From the NCBI RefSeq assembly GCF_018070075.1, contig NZ_JAGPXE010000011.1, positions 186,001 through 250,000 of the forward strand: a stretch of 64,000 nt of DNA, written 5' to 3'. The stretch's first letter is position 1. The number at the start of each line of letters is the position of its first letter. The notes under the pieces are model-generated. The model worked only from the letters and a program-made list of their open reading frames with translations, was not told the DNA's origin and ran no database searches. Made by a program: the position numbers and the translations under genes. The stretch comes from Saccharopolyspora endophytica. GTDB lineage: Bacteria > Actinomycetota > Actinomycetes > Mycobacteriales > Pseudonocardiaceae. Of this stretch, positions 38,342 to 61,509 are shown one piece after another.

Positions 38342-39129
38342 CTTTACCTCACGGGGTCGTACGGCCGGGGAGAAGGGGCGTCAGTCCGAGCCGAATTGCT
38401 GGTCGATGAAGTCGAAGAGCTCGTCCGCCCCGGCCGATTCCAGGTTCTCGGCCACGTCGTCGGATCCGTCGCCGGGTGCGACGGTCCACCGGGCCAGGAG
38501 GCTCTGGAGCCGGGCGGCCACCAGAGCGCGGGTGGCGTCGTCCGCGGCGGACGGGTCGCGCAACGCCGTGTCCAGCAGGTCGAGCTCGGCGCTCGGGGAG
38601 GTGTCGGCCGTGGAGGTCGGCGTCAGCTCCGCGGCGAGGTGGTCGGCGAGGCGAGCCGGGTCGGGGTGGTCGAAGACGAGGGTCGCGGGCAATCGCAGTC
38701 CGGTCTCGGTGTTGAGCCGGTTGCGCAGTTCCACGGCGGTCAGCGAGTCGAACCCCATGTGGAGGAAGCCTTGTTCGACGGGGATCGACGCGGCCGAAGA
38801 ATGTCCGAGCACCGTTGCTGCTTGCTCGCACACGGCTCGCAGCACCACGCGTCGGCGTTCTTCCTCGCTGAGTCCGACGAGGCGACGAGCCAGCGGCGCA
38901 CCGTCCGGCCCTCGTTCGCTGCCGGCGGTCGCCGCCATCCGGCGGCGGGAGGGCGCCGGACGACGCGCCAGGTCGCGGAACAGGTCCACCTCGGTGGCAC
39001 TGGTGTCCAGGTGAGCCGCCAACACCAGACTGCGCACGGACGTCGTGGCCGTGTCGAGGAGCCGGAGCCCGTCCTCGGTGCTCATCGGCAGCACGCCCGT
39101 GCGGGCCATGCGGGTGAGATCCGTTTCGT

Positions 39130-40560
39130 CGAGTCCTTCGGTCATCGCCGAGCGCTGTTCCCACAGACCCCACGCCACCGACACACCGGGCAGACCTTGC
39201 GAACGGCGCAACGCCGCCAACCCGTCGACGAACGCATTACCGGCCGCGTAGTTCGCCTGTCCCGCTCCGCCCAGCACACCAGCGGCCGAGGAGAACAGCA
39301 CGAACCAGCGAACATCCTCCGCCGCAGTCAACTCATGCAGGTTCCACGCGCCCGCCACCTTCGCGGCCAACACGTCGGCCAACCGCCGCGGGGTCAACGA
39401 CTCCACCGTCCCGTCATCCAAAGTCCCCGCCGCGTGCACGACACCGGAGACACCACCCGCCACATCGGACAGGGCCTCGGCGAGTGCGTCCCGATCCGCC
39501 ACATCGCACGCGGCGACCCGCACCTCAACACCGACAGCGCCCAGCTCCCGCGTCAAGTCCGCCATTCCCGGGGCCTCCCGGCCTCGGCGGCTGAGCAGCA
39601 ACAACCGGCGCACACCCCACTCCGCGGCCACATGCCGAGCGACGACTCCACCCAGCACACCGGAAGCACCCGTCACGACGACCCACCCGTCGGTTCCCTC
39701 GCGGGGCATGCTCAGCACGAGCTTGCCCACGTGCCGGGCCCGGCTCATGAACCAGAACGCCTCGTCCGCCTGCCGCGCGTCCCACACCTCGTTCGGCAGC
39801 AGCTGCAGCGCGCCCGCGTCGAAGAGGCGCACGACTTCGCGCAAGATCTCGCCGAGACGCGTCCCGCCGGCCTCGGCCAGATCGAACGCCCGGTACTTCA
39901 CACCGCCATACGCCGCGGCAACCTCATCGGGATCGCGCACATCCGCCTTGCCCATCTCGACGAAACGACCACCCGGGCGAACCAGGCGCAGCGACGCATC
40001 CACCAACTCCCCGGCCAGCGAATCCAGAACGACGTCCACACCACCGAAAACCCCCTCGAACTCCCCCGTCCGCGACGACGCGATCCGTTCGTCAGCAACA
40101 CCCAAACCACGCACCACGGGCCACTTCGGCTCACTCGCCGTCGCACACACCTCGGCACCAAGATGGTGCGCCAACTGCACGGCGGCCATGCCCACACCAC
40201 CAGCGGCCGAGTGAATGAGAACCGATTCCCCTGCCCTCAGATCCGCCAGATCCACCAAGGCGTAGTACGCCGTCACGAACGCCACCGGTACCGACGCCGC
40301 GCTCTCCCAGCTCCACCCGGCAGGCACCTCGACGACCGTGCACTCGTCCACCACGATCGACGAGCGGTACGTGCCTTGCCACACGCCCATCACACGGTCA
40401 CCGACACCGACGCTCGTGACGCCGGAACCGATCTCGGTCACGACGCCCGCAGCTTCGCTGCCCAGCACGGCGTTCTCGGCGTCGGGGTACATGCCGAGCA
40501 CCACCAGGACATCGCGGAAGTTCACCCCCGCCGCGCGAACCTCGACCCGCACCTCGAACT
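39130..40560 (-). repeat. Near-identical ER-KR block, module 3 copy
   Basis: Partner of 32690-34110, in the same orientation. Similarity also extends over parts of the DH (34900-35130 with 41380-41640). Confidence 0.8.
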
Positions 40561-43500
40561 CGCCCGGCTCCTGATCGGCGACCGCCGTCGTGTCCGGCAC
40601 CCAGGCGAGTCCTTCCAGCGTTCCGCTGCCGCCGGTGTCGAGGTGCCACGTCGGCTCGGCGTCCCGGGCGGTGACTGGGGATTCGTCGGGGACCAGTCGT
40701 GGGATCAGGATCTCGTCGCCCCGGATGGCGAGTTGGGGCTCGTCGACGGCCAAGGCCCGCAGCACGGCGTCGGGTGTCGTGCCACCCGGATCCACGTCGA
40801 GCAGGGCGAACCGTCCGGGGTGCTCGGTCTGCGCGGAGCGGACCAGCCCCCAGACCGGGGACGAGGCGAGGTCGGCCACGCCGTCGCTCTGCACGCCGAC
40901 CGCTCCGCGCGTCACCAGCACCAGCCGGGACGCGAGGAACAGTTCGGAGGCGAGCCAGCGCTGGACGAGGGCCAGCGCGTTCCGGGCGGCCTGTTCGGCG
41001 GCCGAGGGCATCTGCTCGCCGCTCGGCGTGGGCAGCTCGACCAGAACCTGCTCGGGCACCGGGAGTTCGCCGGTGGCCAGGCGTTGCTCCAGCGCCGCGA
41101 GGTCGTGGCAGCCGGCCAGCTCGGGGTGGGAGTCCGGGAGGTCGTCAGTGTCGCCCAGCACCGCGAGCCGGGAACCCACCGCGAGCACCACCTCGGGGCC
41201 GGTCTCCGATTTCCAGTCCACCCGGTACAGGGACGGGCCGCTGCTCGGGGGCGCGGGGAAGGTCGTCTCGCTGACGGGCCGGGTCACCAGCGACCGAGCG
41301 GTGAGCACGGGTCGCCCGTCGACGTCCGCGACCAGCACGGACATCGCGTCCTCCCCCGGGGTGAGGCGGACTCGCAACCTCGTCGCCCCGGTGGCGTGCA
41401 GGGACACACCGCTCCACAGGAACGGCAGCCGCACAGCGCTGCTTTCCGCGCACGCCAGCCACGCGTGCAACGCGGCGTCGAGCAGAGCAGGATGCACGCC
41501 GAACCCGGCGGCCTCCGCCCCCTCCGGCAACGCCACCTCCGCGCAGATCTCCTCCCCGCTCCGCCAGACCGATTCCAGACCGCGGAAAACCGGTCCGTAG
41601 GCGAGACCGTCCTCCTCCAGCCGGTCGTACACACCGTCGAGCTCCACCGGGCGCGCACCCGCCGGAGGCCAGCTGCTCAGGTCGGCGGGTTCCTCCGGCG
41701 CGACGGTGCTCACGATCGCTCGCGCGTGCAGCGTCCAAGCGTGGTCCGGATCGTCCTGGGCGTGGACGGTCACCTCGCGGTCGCCGTCGTCGCCGGGCGC
41801 GGCCACCAGGACCTGAATCTGCGCCGTCCCGGTCAGGACCAGCGGGGTTTCGAGGGTCAGTTCGGCGACGTGGTCGCAGCCGACCGCGTCGGCGGCGTGC
41901 AGCACCATGTCCACGAACGCCGTGCCGGGCAGGACGACGCGGCCGAGCACCGCGTGATCGGCCGTCCACGGCTGGTCGTGGAGCGACAGGCGTCCGGTGA
42001 ACAGGTGTCCGTCCGTGCTCGGCAGCACGACGCCGCTGCCGAGCAGGGCGTGCCCGGTGGTCGCCATCCCGTGCGCGGCGGCGTCGCCGACACCGCGATG
42101 CCGAAGCCAGAAGCGGCTTCGCTGGAAGGCGTAGGTCGGCAGCTCGACCCGGCGGGCGCCCACGCCCTCGTAGGCCCACTCGACCGGTGCTCCGGCGACG
42201 AAGGCCTCCGCCACCGACCGCAGCACGCGCTCGTGGCCGCCCTCATCACGACGAAGAGTGCCCACCACTGAGACCTGGACGTCCCCGGCGGCCTCCTCGA
42301 TCCCCGGCGTCAACACCGGATGCGGGCTCACCTCCACGAAGTGCCGGAAGCCCAACCTCACCAAACCTCGGACGGCCTCCTCGAAGCGCACCGGGCTCCG
42401 CAGATTCCGATACCAGTACTCGGCATCCGGAACCTGCTCACCCAGCCACGAACCCGTGACCGTCGAGAAGAACGGAACCACCGCACGCAGCGCCTCGACC
42501 GGAGCGAGATCGGAAAGGACGCATTCCTCCAACGCCTCCACCTGCGCCGAGTGCGACGCGTAGTCCACCGCTACCCACTGGAACCGCACGCCCTCCGCAC
42601 CACAACGCTCCTCCAGCGCCGCCAGCGCCTCCGGGGTACCCGACACGACGGTCGTCGTGGGCCCGTTCATCGCCGCGACCGACACGTCCGCGAGATCCCC
42701 GAGAAGCCGACCCACCTCCTCCGCGGAAGCCCGAACGGCAGCCATACCGCCACGGCCCGACAACCCGGACGCCACAGCACGGCTGCGCAACGCCACGATC
42801 CGGGCCCCGTCCTCCAACGACAACCCACCGGCCACGACAGCAGCCGCGATCTCGCCCTGGGAGTGCCCCACCACCGCTGCGGGCTCCACGCCGTAGGAGC
42901 GCCACACCTCGGCCAGCGACACCATCACGGCCCACAACACCGGCTGAACAACCTCAACCCGCTCAAGCGCAACCGGGTCGGTCAGCACATCCAGCAGCTG
43001 GAAATCCACAGAGGACTCCAGGGCGACCGCGCACTCCCCCATGCGCGCGGCGAACACCGGCGACGACTCCAACAGCTCGACCGCCATCCCGACCCATTGC
43101 GAACCCTGCCCGGGGAAGACGAACACCACGCGCTCGTCCGAGGAGACAGCGGTTCCGCGGACGACGGCCGGGTCGCGCAAGCCCTCGAGCGCTGCGCGCC
43201 GCTCGGCGGTGCTCGTGCCGAGGACGACCGCACGGTGGTCGAAGCGGGCACGAGTGGTCGCCAGCGCGTGCCCCAGTTCCGCGGGTGACGCGCCGTCGAG
43301 CAGCGGCAGCAGTCGCCGGGCCTGTTCCCGCAGCGCCGCATCGGATGTGGCCGACACCGGCAACGGCACGACCTCCCCGTCCGGGACGGCACCGCTGGGC
43401 ACCACCTCCTCGTCCGGCCCCTGTTCCAGGACGACGTGGGCGTTCGTGCCGCTGACGCCGAACGAGGAGACACCCGCGCGCCGGGGGCTCCCGGTGTCCG

Positions 43501-44667
43501 GCCAGTCGCGCGACCGCGCCAGGAGCCGCAGAGCACCGGAGGACCAGTCGACGTGCGTCGTGGGTTCGTCGGCGTGCAACGTCCGCGGGAGTCGCGCGTG
43601 CCGCAAGGCGAGCACGGCCTTGATGATCCCGGCCACGCCGGCGGCGGCCTGGGTGTGCCCGATGTTGGACTTCACCGATCCCAGCCACAGCGGCCGAGCC
43701 GCGTCCCGCCCCTGGCCGTAGGTCGCCAGCAACGCGCCCGCCTCGATCGGATCACCCAGCTTCGTCCCCGTTCCGTGCGCCTCCACCACGTCCACGTCCC
43801 CGGCATCCAGACCCGCGTCCGAGAGAGCGGCGCGAATGACCCGCTGCTGAGCGACACCGTTCGGCGCTGTCAGACCGTTCGACGCCCCGTCCTGGTTGAC
43901 GGCGCTTCCGCGCACGACCGCCAGCACCCGGTGCCCGTTGCGCCGGGCGTCCGACAGCCGCTCGACGACGAGCACGCCCACGCCCTCGGCGAAGCCGGCC
44001 CCGTCGGCGTTCGCGGCGAACGCCTTGCTGCGACCATCGGGAGCGAGCCCTCCTTGGTGGGTGAACTCGGTGAAGATCCCCGGTGTGGACATGACGGTGA
44101 CGCCGCCGGTGAGGGCGAGGTCGCATTCGCCCTGCTGCAGCGATCGGGCGGCGAGGTGCAGGGCGACCAGCGACGAGGAGCACGCGGTGTCGACGGTGAT
44201 GGCCGGTCCTTCGGCGCCGAGCACGTAGGCGACCCGGCCGGACAGCACGCTGCCGATGTTGCCCGTGCCCGCGTAGCCGACGGCCTCATCGGGAGCGCCA
44301 GGCCCCATGGCGAGGTAGTCGCCACCGTTGCTGCCGGTGAAGACCGCCGCGCGGGTGCCGCGCAGCGTCGTCGGGTCGATTCCCGCGTCCTCCAACGCTT
44401 CCCACGACGTCTCCAGCAGCTGCCGTTGTTGCGGGTCCATCGCGAGGGCCTCGCGCGGGGAGATGCCGAAGAAGTCGGCGTCGAAGTCACCCGCGTCGTG
44501 CAGGAAGCCGCCCTCCCGTGCGCACGAGGTTCCGGGGCCCTCACCGCTCCAGAGGCGCTTGGTGTCCCAGCCGCGATCCTCCGGGAACGGGGTGATGGCG
44601 TCACCGCCCGCTTGCAGCAGACGCCACAGGTCCTCCGGAGAGGCCACGTCGCCGGGGAATCGGCAGC

Positions 44668-57072
<12,405 letters not shown>

Positions 57073-57130
57073 CGACCCTCATCGTTGGTCTTCCGGCCGT
57101 TCAGAACATCCGGCGATGCCGCCGTTACGC

Positions 57131-58336
57131 TCACACGTCCCAGGTCACGGGCAGGCTCTTCACGCCGTAGATGTCGGCGCTCTCCGGGCGCAGCGAGACC
57201 TCCTCGGCCGGTACCGCCAGCTGCAGCGTGGGGAAGCGGTCGAGCAGCGCGCGGAACGCGACCCGCATCTCCACGCGAGCCAGCTGCGAACCCAGGCACT
57301 GGTGGATGCCGTAGCCGAAAGCCACGTGCCCCGCGGCCTCGCGGTGGAAGTCGAGCACGTGCGGCTCGGTGAAACGCTCCGGATCACGGTTGGCGGTGTT
57401 GTACGAGAGGATCACCGGCGAACCGGCCTTGACCGTCTGCCCGCCCAGCTCGACGTCTTCCAGTGCCGTTCGCATGAAGGTCATGGCGACGGTCAGGTAG
57501 CGCAGCAGTTCCTCCACGGCCCGATCGGTGACCGAAGGGTCGTCGCGCAGCTCGGCCAGCTGTTCCGGGTGCTGCAGGAGCGCGAAGGAACCGAGGCCCA
57601 GCATGTTCGTCGTGGTGTCGAGCCCGGCCGCCAGCAGCAGCAGGGCCATCCCCTTCAGTTCCTCGTCGTCCAGATCGCTGTCCATGAGATCGCCGAGGAT
57701 GTCGTCGGTGGGGTTCGCGCGCTTGGCGGCCACCAGTTCGGCGATGTGCTCCATCGTCGCCGCGTAGCCCAGGATCAGGCTCTCCTCGTCGCCCTCACCG
57801 TTGAGGAACGAGTCGACCTGCTGCTGGAAGGTGTTGCGGTCCGCTTCCGGCACACCGAGGAGCTCGGAGATGACCGTGGCGGGAATGGGTTTCGCGAACG
57901 CCGTCACCAGATCCACCCCGGGCCCGGCCTTCTCCATGGCGTCCAAGTGGGTGGCGGTGATCTCCTCCACGCGTTCGGTGAGCAGCCGCATCCGGCGCAC
58001 CGTGAACTTGCCCATGAGCGCTTTTCGGTAACGGCGGTGCTGGGCGCCGTCCATGAAGAGGAACTCGCCCGGCGAGGCGGGCGGGATCTCGACGTCCCCG
58101 TAGTCGAGGGTCGGATGGCGCATGAGGTCCTTGCGGGCGCTGAACCGCACATCGGCCAGCACGGACCTGACCAGGTCGTACCCGGTGATCAGCCAGCCAG
58201 GCCGTCCGCCGGGGAACTCGTAGGGGATGATCGGGCCGTGCTCGCGGGCCTCCAGCAGTTCCGCCGCCGGGTCGAAGGGGCAGCCCGGCGCACGGGGCGG
58301 CGCCGGCGTGCTGACGGTGTACGTGAACTCATCCAT
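57131..58336 (-). CDS. Cytochrome P450
   Basis: 401 residues, a typical soluble bacterial class I P450. Visible motifs are the I-helix oxygen-activation segment AAGLDTTTN (about 237), ELLR (ExxR), NRDPE, and the heme ligand in FGYGIHQCLG (Cys near 345). All key residues are present. ATG 58336 overlaps the upstream stop by eight bases, and the PKS starts 58 bases after its own stop, so it is part of the operon. No ferredoxin or reductase gene is seen in the window, so redox partners must be supplied elsewhere. Likely roles are hydroxylation of the polyketide chain, a PCP-bound residue or the finished product. Sequence alone does not choose between them. Confidence 0.93.
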   Translation of the reverse strand: MDEFTYTVSTPAPPRAPGCPFDPAAELLEAREHGPIIPYEFPGGRPGWLITGYDLVRSVLADVRFSARKDLMRHPTLDYGDVEIPPASPGEFLFMDGAQHRRYRKALMGKFTVRRMRLLTERVEEITATHLDAMEKAGPGVDLVTAFAKPIPATVISELLGVPEADRNTFQQQVDSFLNGEGDEESLILGYAATMEHIAELVAAKRANPTDDILGDLMDSDLDDEELKGMALLLLAAGLDTTTNMLGLGSFALLQHPEQLAELRDDPSVTDRAVEELLRYLTVAMTFMRTALEDVELGGQTVKAGSPVILSYNTANRDPERFTEPHVLDFHREAAGHVAFGYGIHQCLGSQLARVEMRVAFRALLDRFPTLQLAVPAEEVSLRPESADIYGVKSLPVTWDV

Positions 58337-60584
58337 GGTGGTCGTTCCTCATCTGGCGGTCGTCGGTGTCCGGTGTGGTCTCCACGCGCAGTAGCGCCGC
58401 GGCTTCTTCCAGTGACGTGGCCACTTCCTGTGCCGTGTCCCCGACCGCGATGACGTGGCCGAGCCGGTCGTAGGCGTCCCTCGGCGGCCGGACGGCGCGG
58501 CCGGACGCTCCGGTGACGTGCACGGTCACCACACCGGGAACCCGTGCGGCGTCGTCGGTGCCGGCGACCGCCGTCAACCGGCCCGCCTCTCCCGCGGTGA
58601 GGAAGCGCAGGCCCGCGTGCCGGTGGCGCTGCGCTTCGAGGTTCACGGGAAGTCCCGCGGTCGCGCGGATCTGCTGTTCCAGCAGGTCGATTCCGGTCGC
58701 GGTGCGGATGAGCTCGGGGATCATGCCACCGGCGAGCCGCCCGTTGATCTCGATGACGACCGGCCCCGACGCCGCCAGCCGCGTCTCGACGTGGGCCGGG
58801 CCGTGCCCGAACCCGACGGCTTTGAGCGCCTGCCGGGCGACTTCCGCCAGCTCTTCCCGCTGCGCCGGAGCGAGGGTTGCCGGGAACAGGTGCCCCGTCT
58901 CGACGAAGTGGGGCAACGGGGTCGTGGTCCGCTGCGTGACCCCCACGCACACGGCTTCGCCGCCGGTGCAGAACATCTCCACGCTGAACTCGGGACCTTC
59001 CACGAACTCCTCGACGAGGACCCGTCCAGGACTCCGCTGTCCTCGCGCGTTCTCGGTGACGGCCAGCACGCGTGCCGCGTGCTCCTCAGCGGTCGCCTCG
59101 TCGGCGCACCACAGCACGTTCTGCGAGCCGGATCCGTCGACCGGTTTGACGACGCAGGGCACGCCGACCGCCGCCACCGCCTCGCCGACCCCCGCGGTGT
59201 CCTCGGCGACGGTGAACGCGGGCTGTGGCACGTCCGCGTCCCGCAGGGCCGTCCTGGTGAGCTCCTTGTTCCGGCAAGCGGCGGCCGCCTCGGCCGACTT
59301 GCCGGGCACGCCTAGTGCCTCGGCGAGGCGGGCCGCGTGCCCCAGGTAGAAGTCGCTGGTCGTGGTGACGCCGCCGACCGCGCGCGAGCCGATCGCGGCC
59401 AGCACGGCCGCCTCGTCCTCGGTGTCGCAGGTGATGACCTCGCAGCCGGTCGCCGCCAGCTCGCCGTAACGGCCGGGGTCGCGGGTCACCAGGACGGGCG
59501 CGAAGCCGAGCCGGGTCGCGGTGCGCAGCGCGAGCATGCCCGTGCCGGTGGTGTTCGACTCCACGAACACCATCGTTCGGCGCCCATCGCGCGGGATCGA
59601 CGCGTACGACCAACCGGTCACGGTCGTGCCGAACGGCACCCGCGCGGGCTCCACCGCGATCGGTCCGGCGGGTTCGTGCCGGTAGACGGTGTCGGCGTAG
59701 CGGTCACCGCGGTCCGGCATGATGCCGACCAGTCGCGTGCCGGGCTCGGCGTGGGCGGCCAGGTGGGTCAGCACGCGGTAGACCGAGCCGGACGTGTTGC
59801 CCGCGAAGATCTGCTGCTCCCGCGCGAGGCGCCGGGTTGCGTCGAACGCCTCGTCGTCGGAGAGCCAGTGCACCTCGTCGAAGAGCCGGTAGTCGAGGTT
59901 GTCGGGGAACAGGCTGTTGCCGAGGCCGCTCTGCTTGCGCGTCGCCAGATCGGGCTGGCCGAACAGGACGCTGCCGACGCAATCCACCCCGACGACCTTG
60001 AGCTCCGGGAAGCGTTCGAGCAGCGCCGCGGACGTGCCGCACAGCGACCCACCGCTGCCGACGGAGCCGACCAGGACGTCCAGCGTCCCCAGGTCGGTGA
60101 CCAGCTCGTCGGCCAGGCTCCGGTAAGCGGCGGGGTTCTCGGGATTGCCGTACTGGCGCGGCCAGTACGCACCGGGCAGCTCGCGCAGGAGGTCCGCGAG
60201 GCGTTCCAGCCGGGCGCCCTGCCATCCTTCGGACGTCATCGCCTCGACGGTGTGGACCGTGCAGCCCATCGCCGCCAGCTTGGCGCGGGTGACGGGATCG
60301 ATGCGCGGATCGGTGACGATGTGCACGGGATGCCCGAGACGGGTCCCGACCAGTGCGAGGCCCAGCGCCATGGTGCCCGACGAGCTCTCCACGATGGGAG
60401 CGCCTTCCGCCAGCGCTCCCGTGCGGCGCGCTTCGAGGATCATGCGGCGGGCGACCCGGTCCTTCATGGCGTACGGGTTCTGCAGCTCCAGCTTGGCGTA
60501 GACCTCCACGCCCTCCGCTGCGTCCGCCTGCAGCCGGACCACCGGCGTGTTGCCGATGGCGTCGACGAGGGTGTCATAACGCAT
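58329..60584 (-). CDS. PLP-dependent beta-replacement enzyme (cysteine synthase-like) fused to an ATP-grasp ligase
   Basis: 751 residues. Residues 1 to about 320 are a fold type II PLP enzyme of the CysK/CysM/CBS family: GNTPVV at the start, PLP-lysine in YAMKDRV (about 43), SSGTMALG, and the phosphate loop GSVGSGGS. From about 350 a complete ATP-grasp domain follows, with CVVKPVDGSGSQ, LVEEFVEGPEFSVEM and VVIEINGRLAGGM. ATG 60584 overlaps the kinase stop by 11 bases. In context the PLP half should replace the phosphate of O-phosphothreonine with an amine (aspartate is the likely donor, because a fumarate-releasing lyase is next door). This would build 2,3-diaminobutyrate, as proposed for the friulimicin dab and pacidamycin-type genes (from memory). 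The ATP-grasp half has no obvious place in that scheme. It may form an amide or peptide bond to the diamino acid. Confidence 0.88.
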   Translation of the reverse strand: MRYDTLVDAIGNTPVVRLQADAAEGVEVYAKLELQNPYAMKDRVARRMILEARRTGALAEGAPIVESSSGTMALGLALVGTRLGHPVHIVTDPRIDPVTRAKLAAMGCTVHTVEAMTSEGWQGARLERLADLLRELPGAYWPRQYGNPENPAAYRSLADELVTDLGTLDVLVGSVGSGGSLCGTSAALLERFPELKVVGVDCVGSVLFGQPDLATRKQSGLGNSLFPDNLDYRLFDEVHWLSDDEAFDATRRLAREQQIFAGNTSGSVYRVLTHLAAHAEPGTRLVGIMPDRGDRYADTVYRHEPAGPIAVEPARVPFGTTVTGWSYASIPRDGRRTMVFVESNTTGTGMLALRTATRLGFAPVLVTRDPGRYGELAATGCEVITCDTEDEAAVLAAIGSRAVGGVTTTSDFYLGHAARLAEALGVPGKSAEAAAACRNKELTRTALRDADVPQPAFTVAEDTAGVGEAVAAVGVPCVVKPVDGSGSQNVLWCADEATAEEHAARVLAVTENARGQRSPGRVLVEEFVEGPEFSVEMFCTGGEAVCVGVTQRTTTPLPHFVETGHLFPATLAPAQREELAEVARQALKAVGFGHGPAHVETRLAASGPVVIEINGRLAGGMIPELIRTATGIDLLEQQIRATAGLPVNLEAQRHRHAGLRFLTAGEAGRLTAVAGTDDAARVPGVVTVHVTGASGRAVRPPRDAYDRLGHVIAVGDTAQEVATSLEEAAALLRVETTPDTDDRQMRNDHHG

Positions 60585-61509
60585 GCGTGCTCCCAGGGAC
60601 GGTGCCGAACGGGACGGGGGCGGACCGGTAGACGGACGTGGTGCCGGGCAGTCGTGCGCAGGCGGCGCGCGCCGCGGTGAGCGCGTCGGCGTGGCCGGGG
60701 TCGCCGGCGTCCAGCAGGAGCCCGGCCATGGTCCCGCTGTGGGTGCACACGACACCGGCGGCGCCGAGTTCGCCCGCGATCCGGATCAGGGCGTCGAGGT
60801 TGCGCTTGGGCAGCCACCGCTGGTTGAGCACGGCGCTGCGGGTGGCGACGGCGCCGACGGCGGCCAGGTCCTGAGCACCCACGGCGGTGGTGAGGTCGTC
60901 GGCGAGACGCGCGTATTCGACGGCCAGCGCCGGTGAGACCCGCCGGCCGCGCCGGTTGTGGGCGACGGTGTCCACCAGGCCGCCCTCGTCCACGGCGACG
61001 ACGGTCGCGGGTGGCACGCTGCCGAGCCGGGTGCGGAGCCGGACCCTCCGGTGGTCGAACAGCACGACACCGGGGTGCATGACACCGTCGGTCGGCTCGA
61101 TCGGACGCAGCCAGTCCTCGACGCCCGAGGGCGAGACGTCCAGTCCGAGGACGCCGCCGACGGCCCGTGCCGTGGCGACCAGATCGGCGGAGGAGCTGGC
61201 GAGGCCCTTGCCGACGAGCAGGTCGCTGTCGAGGATCAGGGTGCCGCCACCGGCCGCGTCGCCGGTGGCGAGCATGGCGCGGACCAGCCCCAGCGACTTC
61301 GTCCGGTTCGCGGGGTACACGCGCGGCGGGCCGCCCCGGTCGTAGCGGAACCACGCGCGGGTGCCGTGGGTGATGGGGAACGTGGCCAGGAAATCGGTGC
61401 CGTCGGGCAGGACGCCCTGGAGGAGCTCGCCGAACGTGCCGCAGGCCGCGGCGGCGCCCTCGTTCAGGTCGACGCCCGCGCGGCGGGCGGCGAGTGCCGG
61501 TTCCGTCAT
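60574..61509 (-). CDS. GHMP-family kinase, probable L-threonine kinase (PduX-like)
   Basis: 311 residues with the GHMP fold. GTFGELLQG near residue 25 is characteristic of PduX-like threonine kinases. The phosphate-binding motif is GKGLASSSAD near 105, and the third motif region reads CTHSGTMAG near 265. Reaction expected: ATP + L-threonine to O-phospho-L-threonine. ATG 61509 overlaps the lyase stop as ATGA. No cobalamin genes are nearby, which argues against PduX's usual role in the cobalamin side chain. The flanking lyase and PLP enzyme point to activation of threonine for beta-amination. Kinase family is firm; threonine as substrate is well supported by family and context. Confidence 0.87.
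   Translation of the reverse strand: MTEPALAARRAGVDLNEGAAAACGTFGELLQGVLPDGTDFLATFPITHGTRAWFRYDRGGPPRVYPANRTKSLGLVRAMLATGDAAGGGTLILDSDLLVGKGLASSSADLVATARAVGGVLGLDVSPSGVEDWLRPIEPTDGVMHPGVVLFDHRRVRLRTRLGSVPPATVVAVDEGGLVDTVAHNRRGRRVSPALAVEYARLADDLTTAVGAQDLAAVGAVATRSAVLNQRWLPKRNLDALIRIAGELGAAGVVCTHSGTMAGLLLDAGDPGHADALTAARAACARLPGTTSVYRSAPVPFGTVPGSTHAL

Noticed and set aside
36671..42271. A long plus-strand frame over the PKS, and similar ones at 26555-31099, 44779-49473 and 17063-21871
   Set aside because: All are mirror images of PKS/NRPS domains with biased Arg/Gly/His composition and no conserved motifs.
60574..61509. The GHMP kinase as homoserine or mevalonate-pathway kinase
   Set aside because: GTFGELLQG is PduX-like and no isoprenoid or threonine biosynthesis genes are nearby.
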